A stretch of 64,000 nt of DNA from Peptoniphilus mikwangii (GCF_000468535.1 NZ_AUQY01000002.1:124001-188000); one strand, 5' to 3'. Counted from the first letter of the stretch, positions 8,357 to 18,381 are shown. Program-made: numbers and translations. The notes: generated from the sequence alone by a model not told the origin.

Positions 8357-9201
8357 TCATAAAAGTGCCGGCTACAACGGCAAATTTAGGGCCAGGATAT
8401 GATAGTCAAGGTATGGCATTAAAATTATATAATTTTTTTAAAATAGAGCCTTGTAGTTTCTTAGATGAGAAGTTAAATGATAACCTTATTTATAAATCTT
8501 TTAGATATTTTTACGATGAAAACAATATTGAAGCGCCAAGTATTTCTATAAAAGTAAAATCTATGATTCCGATGACTCGAGGACTTGGCAGCAGTGCTAC
8601 TTGTATAGTTGCAGGATTAATGGCTGCGAATGAGTTGAGTAATTTAAAATTGGATAGGAAAGCTATTTTAAGATATGCTACAAATATAGAGGGACATCCG
8701 GATAATGTCGCTCCTGCAATTTTTGGAGGACATATCACTTCAATAGTGGAAGATGAAGTATATTTTTATAAAACTCATATTGATAAAAATTTTAAATTTA
8801 ATGTATTGGTTCCAAATTTTAAAATGCAAACAAGTAGAGCAAGAGAAGTTGTAAAAAAAGAAGTTAGGTTATCTGATGCAGTTTCAAATATTGCAAGAGC
8901 AACATTGATTTCAAATGCACTTAACAGTGGAGATTTTAATCTGCTTAAAGGAGCGGCTAAGGATTTATTACATGAACCCTACAGAAAACAACTGATAAGC
9001 GATTATGATTATATTAAAAGCATATGCAGCGGTAATAATGCAGTCCTATTTATAAGCGGGGCAGGACCAAGTTTACTTGTAATATCTGAAAGGGATAACA
9101 ATGATATAGATAATGCTCTTAAAAATTTAAGCAATATAATTTCAAAATGGAGAATTCACAATGTTGAAGTTGAAAATGATGGAGCTAAAATAATATTTTA
9201 G
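8353..9201 (+). CDS. thrB: Homoserine kinase
   Basis: GHMP-family kinase phosphorylating homoserine, supplying the ThrC substrate. Motifs: MIIKVPATTANLGPGYDS at the start, the ATP-binding loop PMTRGLGSSATC near residues 73-84, and the C-terminal SGAGPSLLVISE glycine motif. 282 residues is close to the family norm. ATG overlaps the thrC stop (ATGA), implying coupled translation. A strong terminator at 9231 ends the operon. Homoserine dehydrogenase and aspartate kinase are not in the window. Confidence 0.95.
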   Translation: MIIKVPATTANLGPGYDSQGMALKLYNFFKIEPCSFLDEKLNDNLIYKSFRYFYDENNIEAPSISIKVKSMIPMTRGLGSSATCIVAGLMAANELSNLKLDRKAILRYATNIEGHPDNVAPAIFGGHITSIVEDEVYFYKTHIDKNFKFNVLVPNFKMQTSRAREVVKKEVRLSDAVSNIARATLISNALNSGDFNLLKGAAKDLLHEPYRKQLISDYDYIKSICSGNNAVLFISGAGPSLLVISERDNNDIDNALKNLSNIISKWRIHNVEVENDGAKIIF

Positions 9202-9230
9202 ATTATGGATATAATTAAATAAAAAAATAA

Positions 9231-9262
9231 AATTGGTTAAGTGCAAACTTAACCAATTTTTA
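9231..9262 (+). terminator. Terminator of the proBA-thrCB operon
   Basis: Perfect 11-bp stem AATTGGTTAAG / CTTAACCAATT with a 6-base loop and a T-run. Confidence 0.85.
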
Positions 9263-9374
9263 GTTTAATAATTTATTAAATGACGTTATTATAGAACAAT
9301 TTAAAAATAGTAACATGTTAATTAAATATTGAACAAAAGTAAACTCTATAATATATTATAAGTAGAGGTGCATT

Positions 9375-11663
9375 ATGATTTATTTGTTATTGTCAATGAT
9401 TTTAGGAATAGTCTTAGGTGACTGTTTAAAAATAAATTTAATATATCTTGCCATTTTAGTTATGCTATCATCTACATACTTTTTTTATTTTAAAAAATTT
9501 AAGACCGGAATATCTTTTTTATGTATTATATTGTTTATAATCTCTTTTTTAAATGTGAGTATGAGGACATCAAATCAATTAAATGAAAGTGTAAATATTA
9601 AAGCTGAAATTGTAGATGATTATATAAATAATGAAAGTAAATACATTGCATCTTCATCTATATTTAAAAAATATTTATTATATTCAAAAGAAAAGTTAAG
9701 TATTGGAGATATTGTTATTATTTACGGAAGCTCTGCGATACCTGAAGGGAAGATGAATTTTAGTGATTTTAATTATAAAAATTATTTAAAATCGAAAGGA
9801 ATATATGAAATTATATATTCAAATTCAGTGAAAAAAGTCGGAGAAAGTAAAAGTTTAAAGCTAAGAACATATTTTAAGGATTATATTACAGACACGGTAT
9901 CAAAGAATTTATCTGATAAAAATGCAGATATTATAAATTCTATATTGCTTGGAAATTCAAATTATATTGATAAAGATATTAAAGATAATTTTAGAAATAT
10001 TGGGCTTTCTCATATGCTTGCCATTTCGGGACTTCATATGGGAATACTTATGATTATTTTTGAGGGAATATTAAAATTATTTGGAATTTCAAAAGTTTTA
10101 AGAAGGAGTATAGCTCTTTTATTTTCATTTGTATATTTATACTTAATTTCAATGCCAATAGGGGCATTTAGAGCATATTTGATGTTTGGATTTATGTTTA
10201 TGTCATTTTTGTTTAAATATAAATATACTTCATTTAATGCACTCATTTTAAGTGCAATGATTACAATTTTAATAAATCCATTTTCCATATATTCTCCGTC
10301 GTTTTTACTCAGCTATTTGAGTGTGCTTGGAATTATATTATTTTATAAAAAATTCGAAATATTATTTCAAAAAAATTATTTCGGCAAAAGCTTGGCACTG
10401 ACTCTTTCTGTGAATATTATGTTATTTCCGGTAAGTATATACTTATTTAGAGAATTTTCTGTTTTGGGTTTCATATCAAATGTTTTTCTATTGCCGTTAT
10501 ATAGTTTTGCAATAATACTTTCATATATTTTAATTATATTTAAGCCTATTGCATTTCTTATTGCACCATCAATAAATTTTATATTGAATGTTGCAAGTTT
10601 TTTAGCTGTAAAAATTAATGATTTTAGCTTTTTAAATTTAGAGTTTGCTGAAATTTCTATCATTTCAGTTTTTATTTTATATTCCAATTTTATTATAATC
10701 AAATATAAAGATATTTTTATTAATTTTTATAAATTTAATATATCTGTTTTAATAAGTTTAATATTAATAATATTAATTAATTCAGCTATGTTTTTATACG
10801 ATTATAATAATTCGTTTGAGCTTAATTTTATATATGTAGGTCAAGGAGATTGCGCCATTGGAAGAACTAATAATAGATATTTTATGGTTGACACCGGGGG
10901 AAGTTCAAATGAAAACTACAATCCGGGTAAAAAATATACATTAAACTATTTGAAAGCTAAGGGAATAAATAAAATTGATAAAGTTTTTATATCACATTTT
11001 GATGAAGATCATGTTGATGGACTACTTGATATTATTGATGAAGTTAAAATAAAAAGTCTTTATATATCATATATAGAAGACAATAAATATTTACAAAAGG
11101 CATTAAGTAAGGGAATGAATATATACCTTGTACAAAAAGATGATTTAATAAAGATGGATGATAACACATTTTTTAGAATAATTTCAGATGTTGACGAATA
11201 TAATTCTTCAAATGATAAGTCGATGGTTATGATATTAAATCATAGAGGGTTTAAAATTTTATTTACAGGAGATATAGAACAAACTGAAAGTAATATTACT
11301 GAAACCTGTAATTTGTTGAAAGTTGCACATCATGGTTCAAAAACTTCTACATCAGAAGAATTTTTGAAAACTGCTAAACCTAGATATGCGGTAATAAGTT
11401 GTGGAATTAATAATTCTTATAGGCATCCTCATTCAGAGGTTATTAACAGATTACAAGAAAATAATGTAATAACCAAAGTTACAAATGAGGTTGGAGAAAT
11501 AAATTTAAATATTAAAAAGAATTCTATTATTTTTAAAGGTTTTAAGGAAAAAGATGGAAGTTTTGGTATAATTACATTATTAACTTATATAGTTATTATT
11601 GCATTTGTAAGAGAGTATGGTGAATATATTGCAATACAGGGAAATATACAAAAAAGATATTAG
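9375..11663 (+). CDS. comEC: ComEC/Rec2 DNA-uptake channel protein
   Basis: Membrane channel that passes single-stranded DNA into the cell during natural transformation. Order: two or more N-terminal membrane helices with an OB-like DUF4131 region (residues ~1-150), the ComEC 'Competence' multi-helix domain (about 180-450; AISGLHMGILM is the conserved core), then a metallo-beta-lactamase-like domain with SHFDEDHVDG and VAHHGSKTSTS. Length 762 is normal. The last ~25 residues add a hydrophobic stretch (FGIITLLTYIVIIAFV) beyond the usual domain and overlap holA by 47 bases. ATG at 9375 has gaggtg upstream. No comEA is adjacent. Confidence 0.93.
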   Translation: MIYLLLSMILGIVLGDCLKINLIYLAILVMLSSTYFFYFKKFKTGISFLCIILFIISFLNVSMRTSNQLNESVNIKAEIVDDYINNESKYIASSSIFKKYLLYSKEKLSIGDIVIIYGSSAIPEGKMNFSDFNYKNYLKSKGIYEIIYSNSVKKVGESKSLKLRTYFKDYITDTVSKNLSDKNADIINSILLGNSNYIDKDIKDNFRNIGLSHMLAISGLHMGILMIIFEGILKLFGISKVLRRSIALLFSFVYLYLISMPIGAFRAYLMFGFMFMSFLFKYKYTSFNALILSAMITILINPFSIYSPSFLLSYLSVLGIILFYKKFEILFQKNYFGKSLALTLSVNIMLFPVSIYLFREFSVLGFISNVFLLPLYSFAIILSYILIIFKPIAFLIAPSINFILNVASFLAVKINDFSFLNLEFAEISIISVFILYSNFIIIKYKDIFINFYKFNISVLISLILIILINSAMFLYDYNNSFELNFIYVGQGDCAIGRTNNRYFMVDTGGSSNENYNPGKKYTLNYLKAKGINKIDKVFISHFDEDHVDGLLDIIDEVKIKSLYISYIEDNKYLQKALSKGMNIYLVQKDDLIKMDDNTFFRIISDVDEYNSSNDKSMVMILNHRGFKILFTGDIEQTESNITETCNLLKVAHHGSKTSTSEEFLKTAKPRYAVISCGINNSYRHPHSEVINRLQENNVITKVTNEVGEINLNIKKNSIIFKGFKEKDGSFGIITLLTYIVIIAFVREYGEYIAIQGNIQKRY
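11564..11572 (+). promoter_or_regulatory. Possible internal extended -10 promoter for holA
   Basis: TGGTATAAT, a perfect extended -10 element, lies inside the comEC 3' end about 45 bases before holA. No good -35 is seen. Confidence 0.35.
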
Positions 11664-12630
11664 CGGGGCATTTCTGTTTTATGGTTATGAAAGGCTTTTA
11701 ATGGACAATGCAATCGAATATGTAAAGAAAAAATATGTAAGTAGAGGAATGGAAACTTTTAATTTGTCATTATATGACGGAAATAATTTAACGGAAGATA
11801 AGCTTATGTCATCTTGCGAAACACTTCCTGTTATGAATGATAAAAGAGTTATATTCGTAAAAGGAGCTAATGCGTTTTCAGAAAGTGTTACAAAAGAATT
11901 TTATAAATTTTTGGATAATATCGGAGAATTTTTAATATTAGTATTTCTTGATGAAGACAATAAAATAGATAAAACAAAAACCTTCTATAAATATTTTTCT
12001 AAAAATAATAGAGCTATAGAATTTCCTAAATTAAGCGGAAAGGACATATTTAATTTTATTGAAGGATATTTAGTTAGAAAAGGATTTGATATTAGTAAAT
12101 CGGATATTAGTTATCTTAGCTTAAAATCAGGTTATGATTCTAAAAATTTAGATATGACTTTGTATGATTTAAAAAATGAACTTGATAAGATGCTTGTTTT
12201 ATCTGAAGTTAAGAAAATAGATAGGGAAGTTATTGATAGGTCTATGACTCAAAATGCCGATTCAAATATTTTTAATTTTTTAGATGCACTTTGTAATAAA
12301 AATACTGAAAAATCACTTATGGAATTTAAAAAATTACATTTATTGAATGAACCTATTGAGAGAATATTTTCTATGATTGTAAGACAGGTTAGGCTTCTAA
12401 TAATGTATGGAGATTTAAAATCTAACGGATATAAAGATGTACAAGCTATGAATTATATGGGAATAAAACAATATGAGTATTCAAAAATTTCAAAGTTTTC
12501 GCATAACTTTGATTTAAAATTTTTATATCAGTTTTATGAAAAGTTGTTAAATATTGATGAATATTTTAAAACAACACAACTTTCGAAATATATTTTATTA
12601 GAAATGCTAATAGTAGAATTTACAAAATAA
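11617..12630 (+). CDS. holA: DNA polymerase III delta subunit
   Basis: Clamp-loader subunit that opens the sliding clamp during replication. The pattern matches HolA: FLFYGYERLLMDNAIEYVKK near the N-terminus, SCETLPVMNDKRVIFVKGA, and a C-terminal helical domain with SMIVRQVRLLIMYGDLKS. 337 residues is typical. The start is uncertain: ATG 11617 is used here, but GTG 11620 or TTG 11629 (with ggtga five bases upstream) are reasonable. It overlaps comEC by 47 bases, the longest same-strand overlap in the window. In many Firmicutes holA precedes rpsT, as here, though rpsT is on the opposite strand. Confidence 0.92.
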   Translation: MVNILQYREIYKKDISGAFLFYGYERLLMDNAIEYVKKKYVSRGMETFNLSLYDGNNLTEDKLMSSCETLPVMNDKRVIFVKGANAFSESVTKEFYKFLDNIGEFLILVFLDEDNKIDKTKTFYKYFSKNNRAIEFPKLSGKDIFNFIEGYLVRKGFDISKSDISYLSLKSGYDSKNLDMTLYDLKNELDKMLVLSEVKKIDREVIDRSMTQNADSNIFNFLDALCNKNTEKSLMEFKKLHLLNEPIERIFSMIVRQVRLLIMYGDLKSNGYKDVQAMNYMGIKQYEYSKISKFSHNFDLKFLYQFYEKLLNIDEYFKTTQLSKYILLEMLIVEFTK

Positions 12631-12638
12631 AATTAGAA

Positions 12639-12662
12639 AACCTGAGGAATATTCCTCAGGTT
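12639..12662. terminator. Bidirectional terminator between holA and rpsT
   Basis: AACCTGAGGAAT / ATTCCTCAGGTT is a perfect 24-base palindrome between convergent genes, with A/T-rich flanks on both sides (better T-tract on the minus strand). Confidence 0.65.
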
Positions 12663-12724
12663 AATTTATATCTGACTATTTTATAGAAATGTGCGATACA
12701 ATTACATTCTAATTTTGTTGATAA

Positions 12725-12988
12725 TTAGTTTGCCTTGTTAAATTTAAGAGTAAGTCTTGAAATTTTTCTTGCTGCTGCATTTTTATGAACGATATTGTTG
12801 TGAGCAGCTTTTTTTAGTTTTTTATCAACAAGCTTTAATAGTTCTCTCGCTTCATCTATATTACCAGCTTCTAATGCTGATTCAAATTTTTTAACAGCTG
12901 ATTTAACTTCAGTTTTGATTGATTTGTTACGAGCGTTATTTCTCTTAATAACATCTATTCTTTTAATAGCTGATTTAATATTTGCCAT
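12725..12988 (-). CDS. rpsT: 30S ribosomal protein S20
   Basis: 87-residue basic protein of the small ribosomal subunit that binds 16S rRNA. Start MANIKSAIKR and the conserved HKNAAARKISRLT segment near the C-terminus identify it. The upstream in-frame ATG at 13003 is rejected because the ATG at 12988 has the ideal ribosome site GGAGGTGAATT. A promoter lies just upstream, so it is probably monocistronic, facing holA and sharing a terminator with it. Confidence 0.96.
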   Translation of the reverse strand: MANIKSAIKRIDVIKRNNARNKSIKTEVKSAVKKFESALEAGNIDEARELLKLVDKKLKKAAHNNIVHKNAAARKISRLTLKFNKAN

Positions 12989-13025
12989 GTAATTCACCTC
13001 CACAGTTAATCTATAAGCTTTTAGT

Positions 13026-13054
13026 ATTTTAACATTAATTTAGTAACAATGCAA
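13026..13054 (-). promoter_or_regulatory. Promoter of rpsT
   Basis: On the minus strand TTGCAT (13054-13049) and TAAAAT (13031-13026) are separated by 17 bases, 38 bases before the rpsT start codon. Confidence 0.6.
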
Positions 13055-13065
13055 GATTTTATTTA

Positions 13066-14265
13066 TTAAAGTCTAATAAAATCCAATTCTACAAGATTTG
13101 ATAAATCTCTTCCAAGTTCAGTTAAGTAAATAGTTTCATTTTTAATAGTAATTAGATTTAAATTAATATTTTTAGAAATTTCATTTTTATAATAATTTAA
13201 AAAATCTATTTTAAAAATTTTATTTATTGAAGAGATGTTAATTCCGCTGTTTAACCTAAGTCCCATTGTTATAAATTCATTTATTCTATCTTTATTATCT
13301 AAGACCTCAAAATCTTGAACCGGCAAATTTGAAGTTTTAATTATTGAATAATATTTTTCAAATGAATTATGGTTATAAAATCTTAAATTGTTTATATTTG
13401 AATGTGAGGAAATACCCAGACCCAAATAATTTTTTAATTTCCAATACCTTAAATTGTGTTTTGATTCAAATTCAGATTTTGAAAAATTTGAAATCTCATA
13501 TTGTTTGTATCCTAAGTCATCAAGTGAATGAACTATATAGTGATACATATCTCTATCTTGATTTTCATCCGGAAAAATCAGTGGATTAACTTGGTTTATA
13601 TCATATAGTTTAGTTCCTGTTTCTAAAATTAAACTATAATATGAAATATGAGCAGGATCCAACAGTTTTATATATTTGATAGATTCTTTAATATCTTCAA
13701 ATTTTTGAGAGGGAAGTGCAAGCATTAAGTCTAAATTGAAATTTTTTATGTTATATTTTCCAAATAGTTTGCATGCAGAAATAATATCTTCTTTTTTATG
13801 AATTCTTCCTATTTTTTTTAATATATCATCATTAAAACTTTGCGCTCCCATTGAAAAACGGTTAATTTTTGAGTTCAAATATAATTTTAATTTTTCACTT
13901 GATACTGAATTGGGGTTTAGTTCAATAGTTATTTCACAAGATTTTTCAATTGTGGAAATTAAATTGATTTTTTCCATTAATTTAAAAATATATTTTGGAT
14001 TTACAGAACTTGGCGTTCCGCCACCTATAAATATACTGACTATTTTTTTGTCTTTTAAAAAATCCTTATATAAAAATAATTCTTTATATAAATTTTCAAA
14101 ATAATCATTGACGTTGTTTTCGTTTATAATTGATGAATAAAAGTCACAATAGTAACATCTACTCTCACAAAATGGAACGTGTATATATAATGATATATCT
14201 TCAGTTGAATTTTTATTAAGTATAAAGTCCGATATAAAATCGGACTTATTAATTTTCTTCATCAT
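13066..14265 (-). CDS. hemW: HemW-like radical SAM protein
   Basis: Radical SAM protein of the HemW family, a heme-binding protein related to oxygen-independent coproporphyrinogen oxidase HemN; HemW is thought to be a heme chaperone rather than an oxidase. CxxxCxxC is in [13 protein letters not shown] near residue 35; GGGTPSSV and the [15 protein letters not shown] segment are HemW features. 399 residues. The start codon overlaps the lepA stop by 17 bases; ATG 14262 is an equally good start and no clear ribosome site is seen, so expression probably depends on lepA translation. No heme biosynthesis genes are in the window. Confidence 0.9.
   Translation of the reverse strand: MMKKINKSDFISDFILNKNSTEDISLYIHVPFCESRCYYCDFYSSIINENNVNDYFENLYKELFLYKDFLKDKKIVSIFIGGGTPSSVNPKYIFKLMEKINLISTIEKSCEITIELNPNSVSSEKLKLYLNSKINRFSMGAQSFNDDILKKIGRIHKKEDIISACKLFGKYNIKNFNLDLMLALPSQKFEDIKESIKYIKLLDPAHISYYSLILETGTKLYDINQVNPLIFPDENQDRDMYHYIVHSLDDLGYKQYEISNFSKSEFESKHNLRYWKLKNYLGLGISSHSNINNLRFYNHNSFEKYYSIIKTSNLPVQDFEVLDNKDRINEFITMGLRLNSGINISSINKIFKIDFLNYYKNEISKNINLNLITIKNETIYLTELGRDLSNLVELDFIRL
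14225..14247 (-). repeat. Inverted repeat at the lepA-hemW junction
   Basis: AAGTCCGAT / ATCGGACTT, a perfect 9-bp stem with a 5-base loop, begins one base after the lepA stop codon on the minus strand and encodes hemW residues of the repeated SDF-I-SDF. It could attenuate or stabilise the message. Confidence 0.45.
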
Positions 14266-16060
14266 ATTTTAATACCGTTAAGAATGCTTCTTGAGGAACA
14301 TCAACCTCGCCGACAGTTCTCATACGTTTTTTACCTTCTTTTTGTTTTTCTAAAAGTTTTCTCTTTCTTGAAATATCTCCGCCGTAGCATTTTGCAAGAA
14401 CATCTTTTCTAAGTGCTTTTATAGTTTCTCTTGCTATTATTTTATTTCCTATTGCCGCTTGAATAGGTACTGCAAATTGATGTCTTGGAATTACATCTGT
14501 AAGTTTTTCGCAGATTCTACGACCTTTATTATAAGCTGTAGATTCATGTACGATAATTGAAAAAGCATCTACAAGAGTTCCGTTTATAAGTATGTCAAGT
14601 TTAACCAGGTCGGATTCATTATATCCTATCAATTCATAATCATATGAAGCATAGCCTCTGGTTCTTGATTTAAGGGCATCAAAGAAGTCATATATAACTT
14701 CATTTAACGGAAGATTATATTTTATAAGAGCTCTTGTTTCTTCAAGGTATTCCATACCTAAGAATACACCTCTTCTATTTTGGCATAAATCCATTATTGC
14801 GCCTACATAATCTGTTGGAGTCATAATTTCGGCTTTTACAATCGGTTCTTCCATTTTAAGTATTTCAGCGGGACTTGGCATATTAGTAGGATTTTGTATT
14901 TCTACTATACTTCCATCTGTCTTTGTTATTTTATATATAACTGACGGAGCTGTTGTAACTAAATTAAGGTCAAATTCTCTTTCAAGTCTTTCTTGGATTA
15001 TTTCCATGTGAAGTAATCCTAAAAATCCGCATCTAAATCCAAAACCGAGGGCAACAGAAGTTTCAGCTTCAAAAACTAATGCCGCATCATTTACTTGCAG
15101 TTTTTCAAGAGCTTCTCTTACGCTGACATATTCTTCTCCTTCAGCAGGATATATTCCGCAGTAAACCATAGGAACTACTTTTTTATATCCAGGAAAGGGC
15201 ATTGCAGTAGGAGTTGATGGAGATGTTATGGTATCTCCAACTGTTGCTTCTTTTACATTTTTAATGCTTGCTGTTATATAGCCTACATCACCTGCTGATA
15301 ACTTGTTCAAAGGCATAAGACCCGAAGTAGTAACACCGACTTCTACAACTTCAAAAACCTTTTTGGTTGAGAACATCATTATTTCATCGCCGGGTTTAAC
15401 GCTTCCGTCTTTTATTCTGACATAACATATAACACCCTTATAAGAGTCATAATATGAATCAAATATCAAAGCTTTAAGCGGGGCATTTTCATCTCCGTTA
15501 GGAGCCGGGATATCTTCAATAATGCGTGTAAATACATCTTCTATTCCTATACCTCTCTTAGCTGATATCAGCGGAGAGTTTTCGCAATCAATACCAATAA
15601 TATCTTCGATTTCTTTTTTTACTTCGTCGGCTCTTGCGCTTGGGAGGTCTATTTTATTAATTATAGGTACGAGCTCTAAATTTTGATCAATCGCTAAATA
15701 TACATTTCCGAGAGTTTGAGCTTCAACACCCTGAGTTGCATCAACAACAACTAATGCTCCCTCACATGCTGCAAGAGATCTTGAAACTTCATAGTTAAAG
15801 TCTACATGTCCCGGAGTATCAATCAAATTGAAAATATATTCTTTGCCGTCATTAGTTTTATGGACAAGTCTTATGGCTTTTAACTTTATTGTGATACCTC
15901 TTTCTTTTTCAAGTTCCATAGAATCTAAAACTTGTGACTCCATTTCACGTTCGGTAAGCATTCCGGTTTTTTCAATAAGTCTATCAGCAAGAGTTGACTT
16001 TCCGTGATCAATATGTGCGATTATTGAAAAATTTCTAATATTATCTTGTCTATTTGTCAT
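14249..16060 (-). CDS. lepA: Elongation factor 4 (LepA)
   Basis: Ribosome-associated translational GTPase. G-domain motifs are [16 protein letters not shown] (G1), RGITIK (G2), DTPGHVDF (G3), NKIDLPSA (G4) and SAKRGIG (G5); the LepA-specific C-terminal domain ends in [20 protein letters not shown]. 603 residues, full length. Start ATG has GGAGGTTTAA directly upstream. Middle gene of the minus-strand run lepB-lepA-hemW, overlapping lepB by 11 bases and hemW by 17; lepB-lepA pairing is found in many bacteria. Confidence 0.97.
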   Translation of the reverse strand: MTNRQDNIRNFSIIAHIDHGKSTLADRLIEKTGMLTEREMESQVLDSMELEKERGITIKLKAIRLVHKTNDGKEYIFNLIDTPGHVDFNYEVSRSLAACEGALVVVDATQGVEAQTLGNVYLAIDQNLELVPIINKIDLPSARADEVKKEIEDIIGIDCENSPLISAKRGIGIEDVFTRIIEDIPAPNGDENAPLKALIFDSYYDSYKGVICYVRIKDGSVKPGDEIMMFSTKKVFEVVEVGVTTSGLMPLNKLSAGDVGYITASIKNVKEATVGDTITSPSTPTAMPFPGYKKVVPMVYCGIYPAEGEEYVSVREALEKLQVNDAALVFEAETSVALGFGFRCGFLGLLHMEIIQERLEREFDLNLVTTAPSVIYKITKTDGSIVEIQNPTNMPSPAEILKMEEPIVKAEIMTPTDYVGAIMDLCQNRRGVFLGMEYLEETRALIKYNLPLNEVIYDFFDALKSRTRGYASYDYELIGYNESDLVKLDILINGTLVDAFSIIVHESTAYNKGRRICEKLTDVIPRHQFAVPIQAAIGNKIIARETIKALRKDVLAKCYGGDISRKRKLLEKQKEGKKRMRTVGEVDVPQEAFLTVLKYDEEN

Positions 16061-16592
16061 TTAAACCTCCGACAATTCCAAAATTTGATATCGGCCAAAA
16101 GCGAAGAACTACAATTCCTCTTATTGAAGTTTTATCTATTGCTCCAAAAATTCTTGAATCTGAGCTATTATATCTGTTATCACCCATTACAAAGAATTCA
16201 TTTTCTGAAAGATGCCATTCAGATTGATTTTGTATTGGAGTTTCAATATTATTATCTAAATAATTTTCAGATAAAAGTTCGTCATTTATATATACTTTTC
16301 CATTTTCTATTTTAACACTATCGCCGGGAATGCCGATAATTCTTTTTATATATTCTCTTCCTGATTCATCAGGAGCATCTAAAATTACAATATCTTCTCT
16401 ATTTGGACTTTTAAATTTTAGCGGAAACACTAATGTAATTAATCTGTCATTGGGTTTTAAGGTAGGATACATAGATTCTCCGACAACAATATTGACATTA
16501 AAAATAAATTGTCTAATTAAAAATGCAAGAACAAATGCCGATATAAATATTAAAATAAAACTTAGAAAAGATTCTTTCTTTGGTTCACTCAT
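16050..16592 (-). CDS. lepB: Signal peptidase I
   Basis: Membrane serine protease that removes signal peptides from secreted proteins. One N-terminal membrane anchor (residues ~9-27), catalytic Ser about 40 in VGESMYPTL, catalytic Lys about 83 in [13 protein letters not shown], and the family box [11 protein letters not shown]. 180 residues is the short Gram-positive form. RBS gaggtgaatt before ATG. First gene of the minus-strand operon with lepA and hemW; it is divergent from hrcA. An extended -10 (TGTTAAAAT, 16657-16649) upstream is a plausible promoter. Confidence 0.95.
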   Translation of the reverse strand: MSEPKKESFLSFILIFISAFVLAFLIRQFIFNVNIVVGESMYPTLKPNDRLITLVFPLKFKSPNREDIVILDAPDESGREYIKRIIGIPGDSVKIENGKVYINDELLSENYLDNNIETPIQNQSEWHLSENEFFVMGDNRYNSSDSRIFGAIDKTSIRGIVVLRFWPISNFGIVGGLNDK

Positions 16593-16717
16593 AATTCACC
16601 TCATATATTTTAAAGTTGGTTAATTTTAATAATCTAAAACTAAACTATATTTTAACACAGTTTTTGTATAATTAAAATAATGACAATAAAAAGAAAAATA
16701 TATTTGCAAAAAAAGTA

Positions 16718-16746
16718 TTGACAATCTTTGACTAAGGATATATATT
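16718..16746 (+). promoter_or_regulatory. Sigma-A promoter of the hrcA heat-shock operon
   Basis: TTGACA (16718-16723) and TATATT (16741-16746) with a 17-base spacer; the transcription start is predicted just before or at the CIRCE operator. Confidence 0.85.
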
Positions 16747-16757
16747 ATATATAGGGT

Positions 16758-16784
16758 TTAGCACTCAACAAATAAGAGTGCTAA
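16758..16784 (+). promoter_or_regulatory. CIRCE operator (HrcA binding site)
   Basis: TTAGCACTC, nine bases, GAGTGCTAA: a perfect match to the CIRCE consensus. It sits between the promoter and the hrcA ribosome site, so HrcA autorepresses this chaperone operon and heat relieves it. Confidence 0.97.
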
Positions 16785-16798
16785 CAAAAGGTGATAAT

Positions 16799-17830
16799 AT
16801 GGATGAGAGAAAAATAGAAATATTAAATGCTATAATAAATTCTTATATAGATTCTCCTAATCCTGTAGGTTCCAGAACTATTTCAAAGGATTTCAACTTG
16901 GGAATAAGTTCAGCGACAGTTAGGAATGAAATGGCAGATCTTGAAGATTTAGGATATTTGAATAAGCCTCACACCTCTGCAGGGAGAATTCCATCCAATA
17001 AGGCCTATAGGTTTTTCGTAGATCATATTCAAAAAGAAATTTTTGAATATGATATAGATTTTATTGAAGACTATGACATAAGAGATTTAATTTTACAAAA
17101 TGCCAATAGCTTAGATGATATTTTTAAAAACACTGTAAAACTTCTTTCTGATTTTACAAAGTGTACATCTTATGTAGTAGCATTAAAAAAACCCGACACT
17201 GAAATAAAATTTATTCAGTTACTAAATATTGATGAATATTCAATACTTTTGCTTATTGTTGGAAATAGAGGAGTAGTTGAAAAACAAATTGTAAATACAC
17301 AAGTATCCATTTCTGATGATGACTTACATGAAATTTGTAAAAAATTAAATGAATATCTCTGTGGAATAGATTTTCAAAAAATAGGTGGACTTAAAGTTGT
17401 TTTGAAAGGTTCTATGGTAAAATATGGAGAATTTATTTCAGATATAATAAAACGAGCAAGCACTTTTAACGAAAAAGTCAGTCAATTTGATTTTTATTAT
17501 GATGGATTGAATAATATTTTGAGTTTTGAAGAATATTATGATATTGAAAAAGCAAGAAATTTTATTAAGTTTATTGAAGATAAAAAATCAATTTTAAAAC
17601 TTATAAATTATTCCGAGAAATCTGATTTTGATGTGATAATAGGCGATGAAAATGAAGATGAACTGATGAAAAACAATTCGATTATAAGAGCAACATTTAG
17701 ACCTAAAAATCAGAGAATAGGACAAATAGGAATTATAGGTCCGATAAGAATGGATTATAGAAAACATATAAAGACTGTAAAATTATTCAGAGATAATTTG
17801 TCTTATGTTATAGATAAAATAGTGAGGTGA
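16799..17830 (+). CDS. hrcA: Heat-inducible transcription repressor HrcA
   Basis: Winged-helix repressor of class I heat-shock genes; it binds CIRCE and needs GroEL for activity in B. subtilis. N-terminal DNA-binding region with GSRTISKDFNLGISSATVRN and NEMADLEDLGYL, C-terminal IGIIGPIRMDY, both HrcA hallmarks. Start is ATG 16799 with aaaggtgataat; an in-frame GTG at 16778 lies inside the CIRCE element and is rejected. 343 residues. First gene of hrcA-grpE-dnaK-(dnaJ). Confidence 0.96.
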   Translation: MDERKIEILNAIINSYIDSPNPVGSRTISKDFNLGISSATVRNEMADLEDLGYLNKPHTSAGRIPSNKAYRFFVDHIQKEIFEYDIDFIEDYDIRDLILQNANSLDDIFKNTVKLLSDFTKCTSYVVALKKPDTEIKFIQLLNIDEYSILLLIVGNRGVVEKQIVNTQVSISDDDLHEICKKLNEYLCGIDFQKIGGLKVVLKGSMVKYGEFISDIIKRASTFNEKVSQFDFYYDGLNNILSFEEYYDIEKARNFIKFIEDKKSILKLINYSEKSDFDVIIGDENEDELMKNNSIIRATFRPKNQRIGQIGIIGPIRMDYRKHIKTVKLFRDNLSYVIDKIVR

Positions 17831-17835
17831 TTTAA

Positions 17836-18369
17836 TTGTCAGATAATAAAAAGGTTAAAGAAGAAGTTGTTGAAGAAGTTAATGAAACAATGGAAGAACC
17901 TGTAGATAATTCTCAGGAGGTAACTACTGAAGAAGATATTGATGAAATTGATAGTGAAGTTAATCTTATAAAAGATCAATTTTTAAGACTTCAGGCTGAT
18001 TTTGCTAATTATAAGAGAAGAACAGAAGTTGAAAGAAAGGAATATATAGAACTTGGAACTAAAAAAGTTATGCTTGAATTAATTCAAATAGTAGATAACT
18101 TTGAAAGAGCTATAGAATCTAAAGGGGAAAAAGATACATTTTTTGACGGCGTAGAATTAATTTATAAACAACTTATGGAATTGCTTGAGAAAAATGGAGT
18201 TACAGAAATGAATTCATTAAATGAAAAATTTGATCCTAATCTTCATCATGCAGTTCTCATAGAGCAAAAAGATGGCATTGAAGAGGGAATTGTAATAGAA
18301 GTATTACAAAAAGGTTATATGATAGGTGAAAAAGTACTTAGATCAGCAATGGTTAAGGTATCTAAATAA
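17836..18369 (+). CDS. grpE: Nucleotide exchange factor GrpE
   Basis: DnaK co-chaperone that releases ADP. Acidic, coiled-coil N-terminus (residues 1-50, rich in Glu/Val), long helix through LRLQADFANYKRRTEVER-like region, and the beta-domain end HHAVLIEQ and VLQKGYMIGEKVLRSAMVKVSK-type signature. 177 residues. TTG start at 17836 with gaggtgattt upstream, five bases after hrcA. Under CIRCE/HrcA control with dnaK. Confidence 0.95.
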   Translation: MSDNKKVKEEVVEEVNETMEEPVDNSQEVTTEEDIDEIDSEVNLIKDQFLRLQADFANYKRRTEVERKEYIELGTKKVMLELIQIVDNFERAIESKGEKDTFFDGVELIYKQLMELLEKNGVTEMNSLNEKFDPNLHHAVLIEQKDGIEEGIVIEVLQKGYMIGEKVLRSAMVKVSK

Positions 18370-18381
18370 AAAATAAAATAA

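Noticed and set aside
16778-16798. GTG start for hrcA at 16778
   Set aside because: It lies inside the CIRCE operator without a ribosome site; ATG 16799 has aaaggtga at the right distance.
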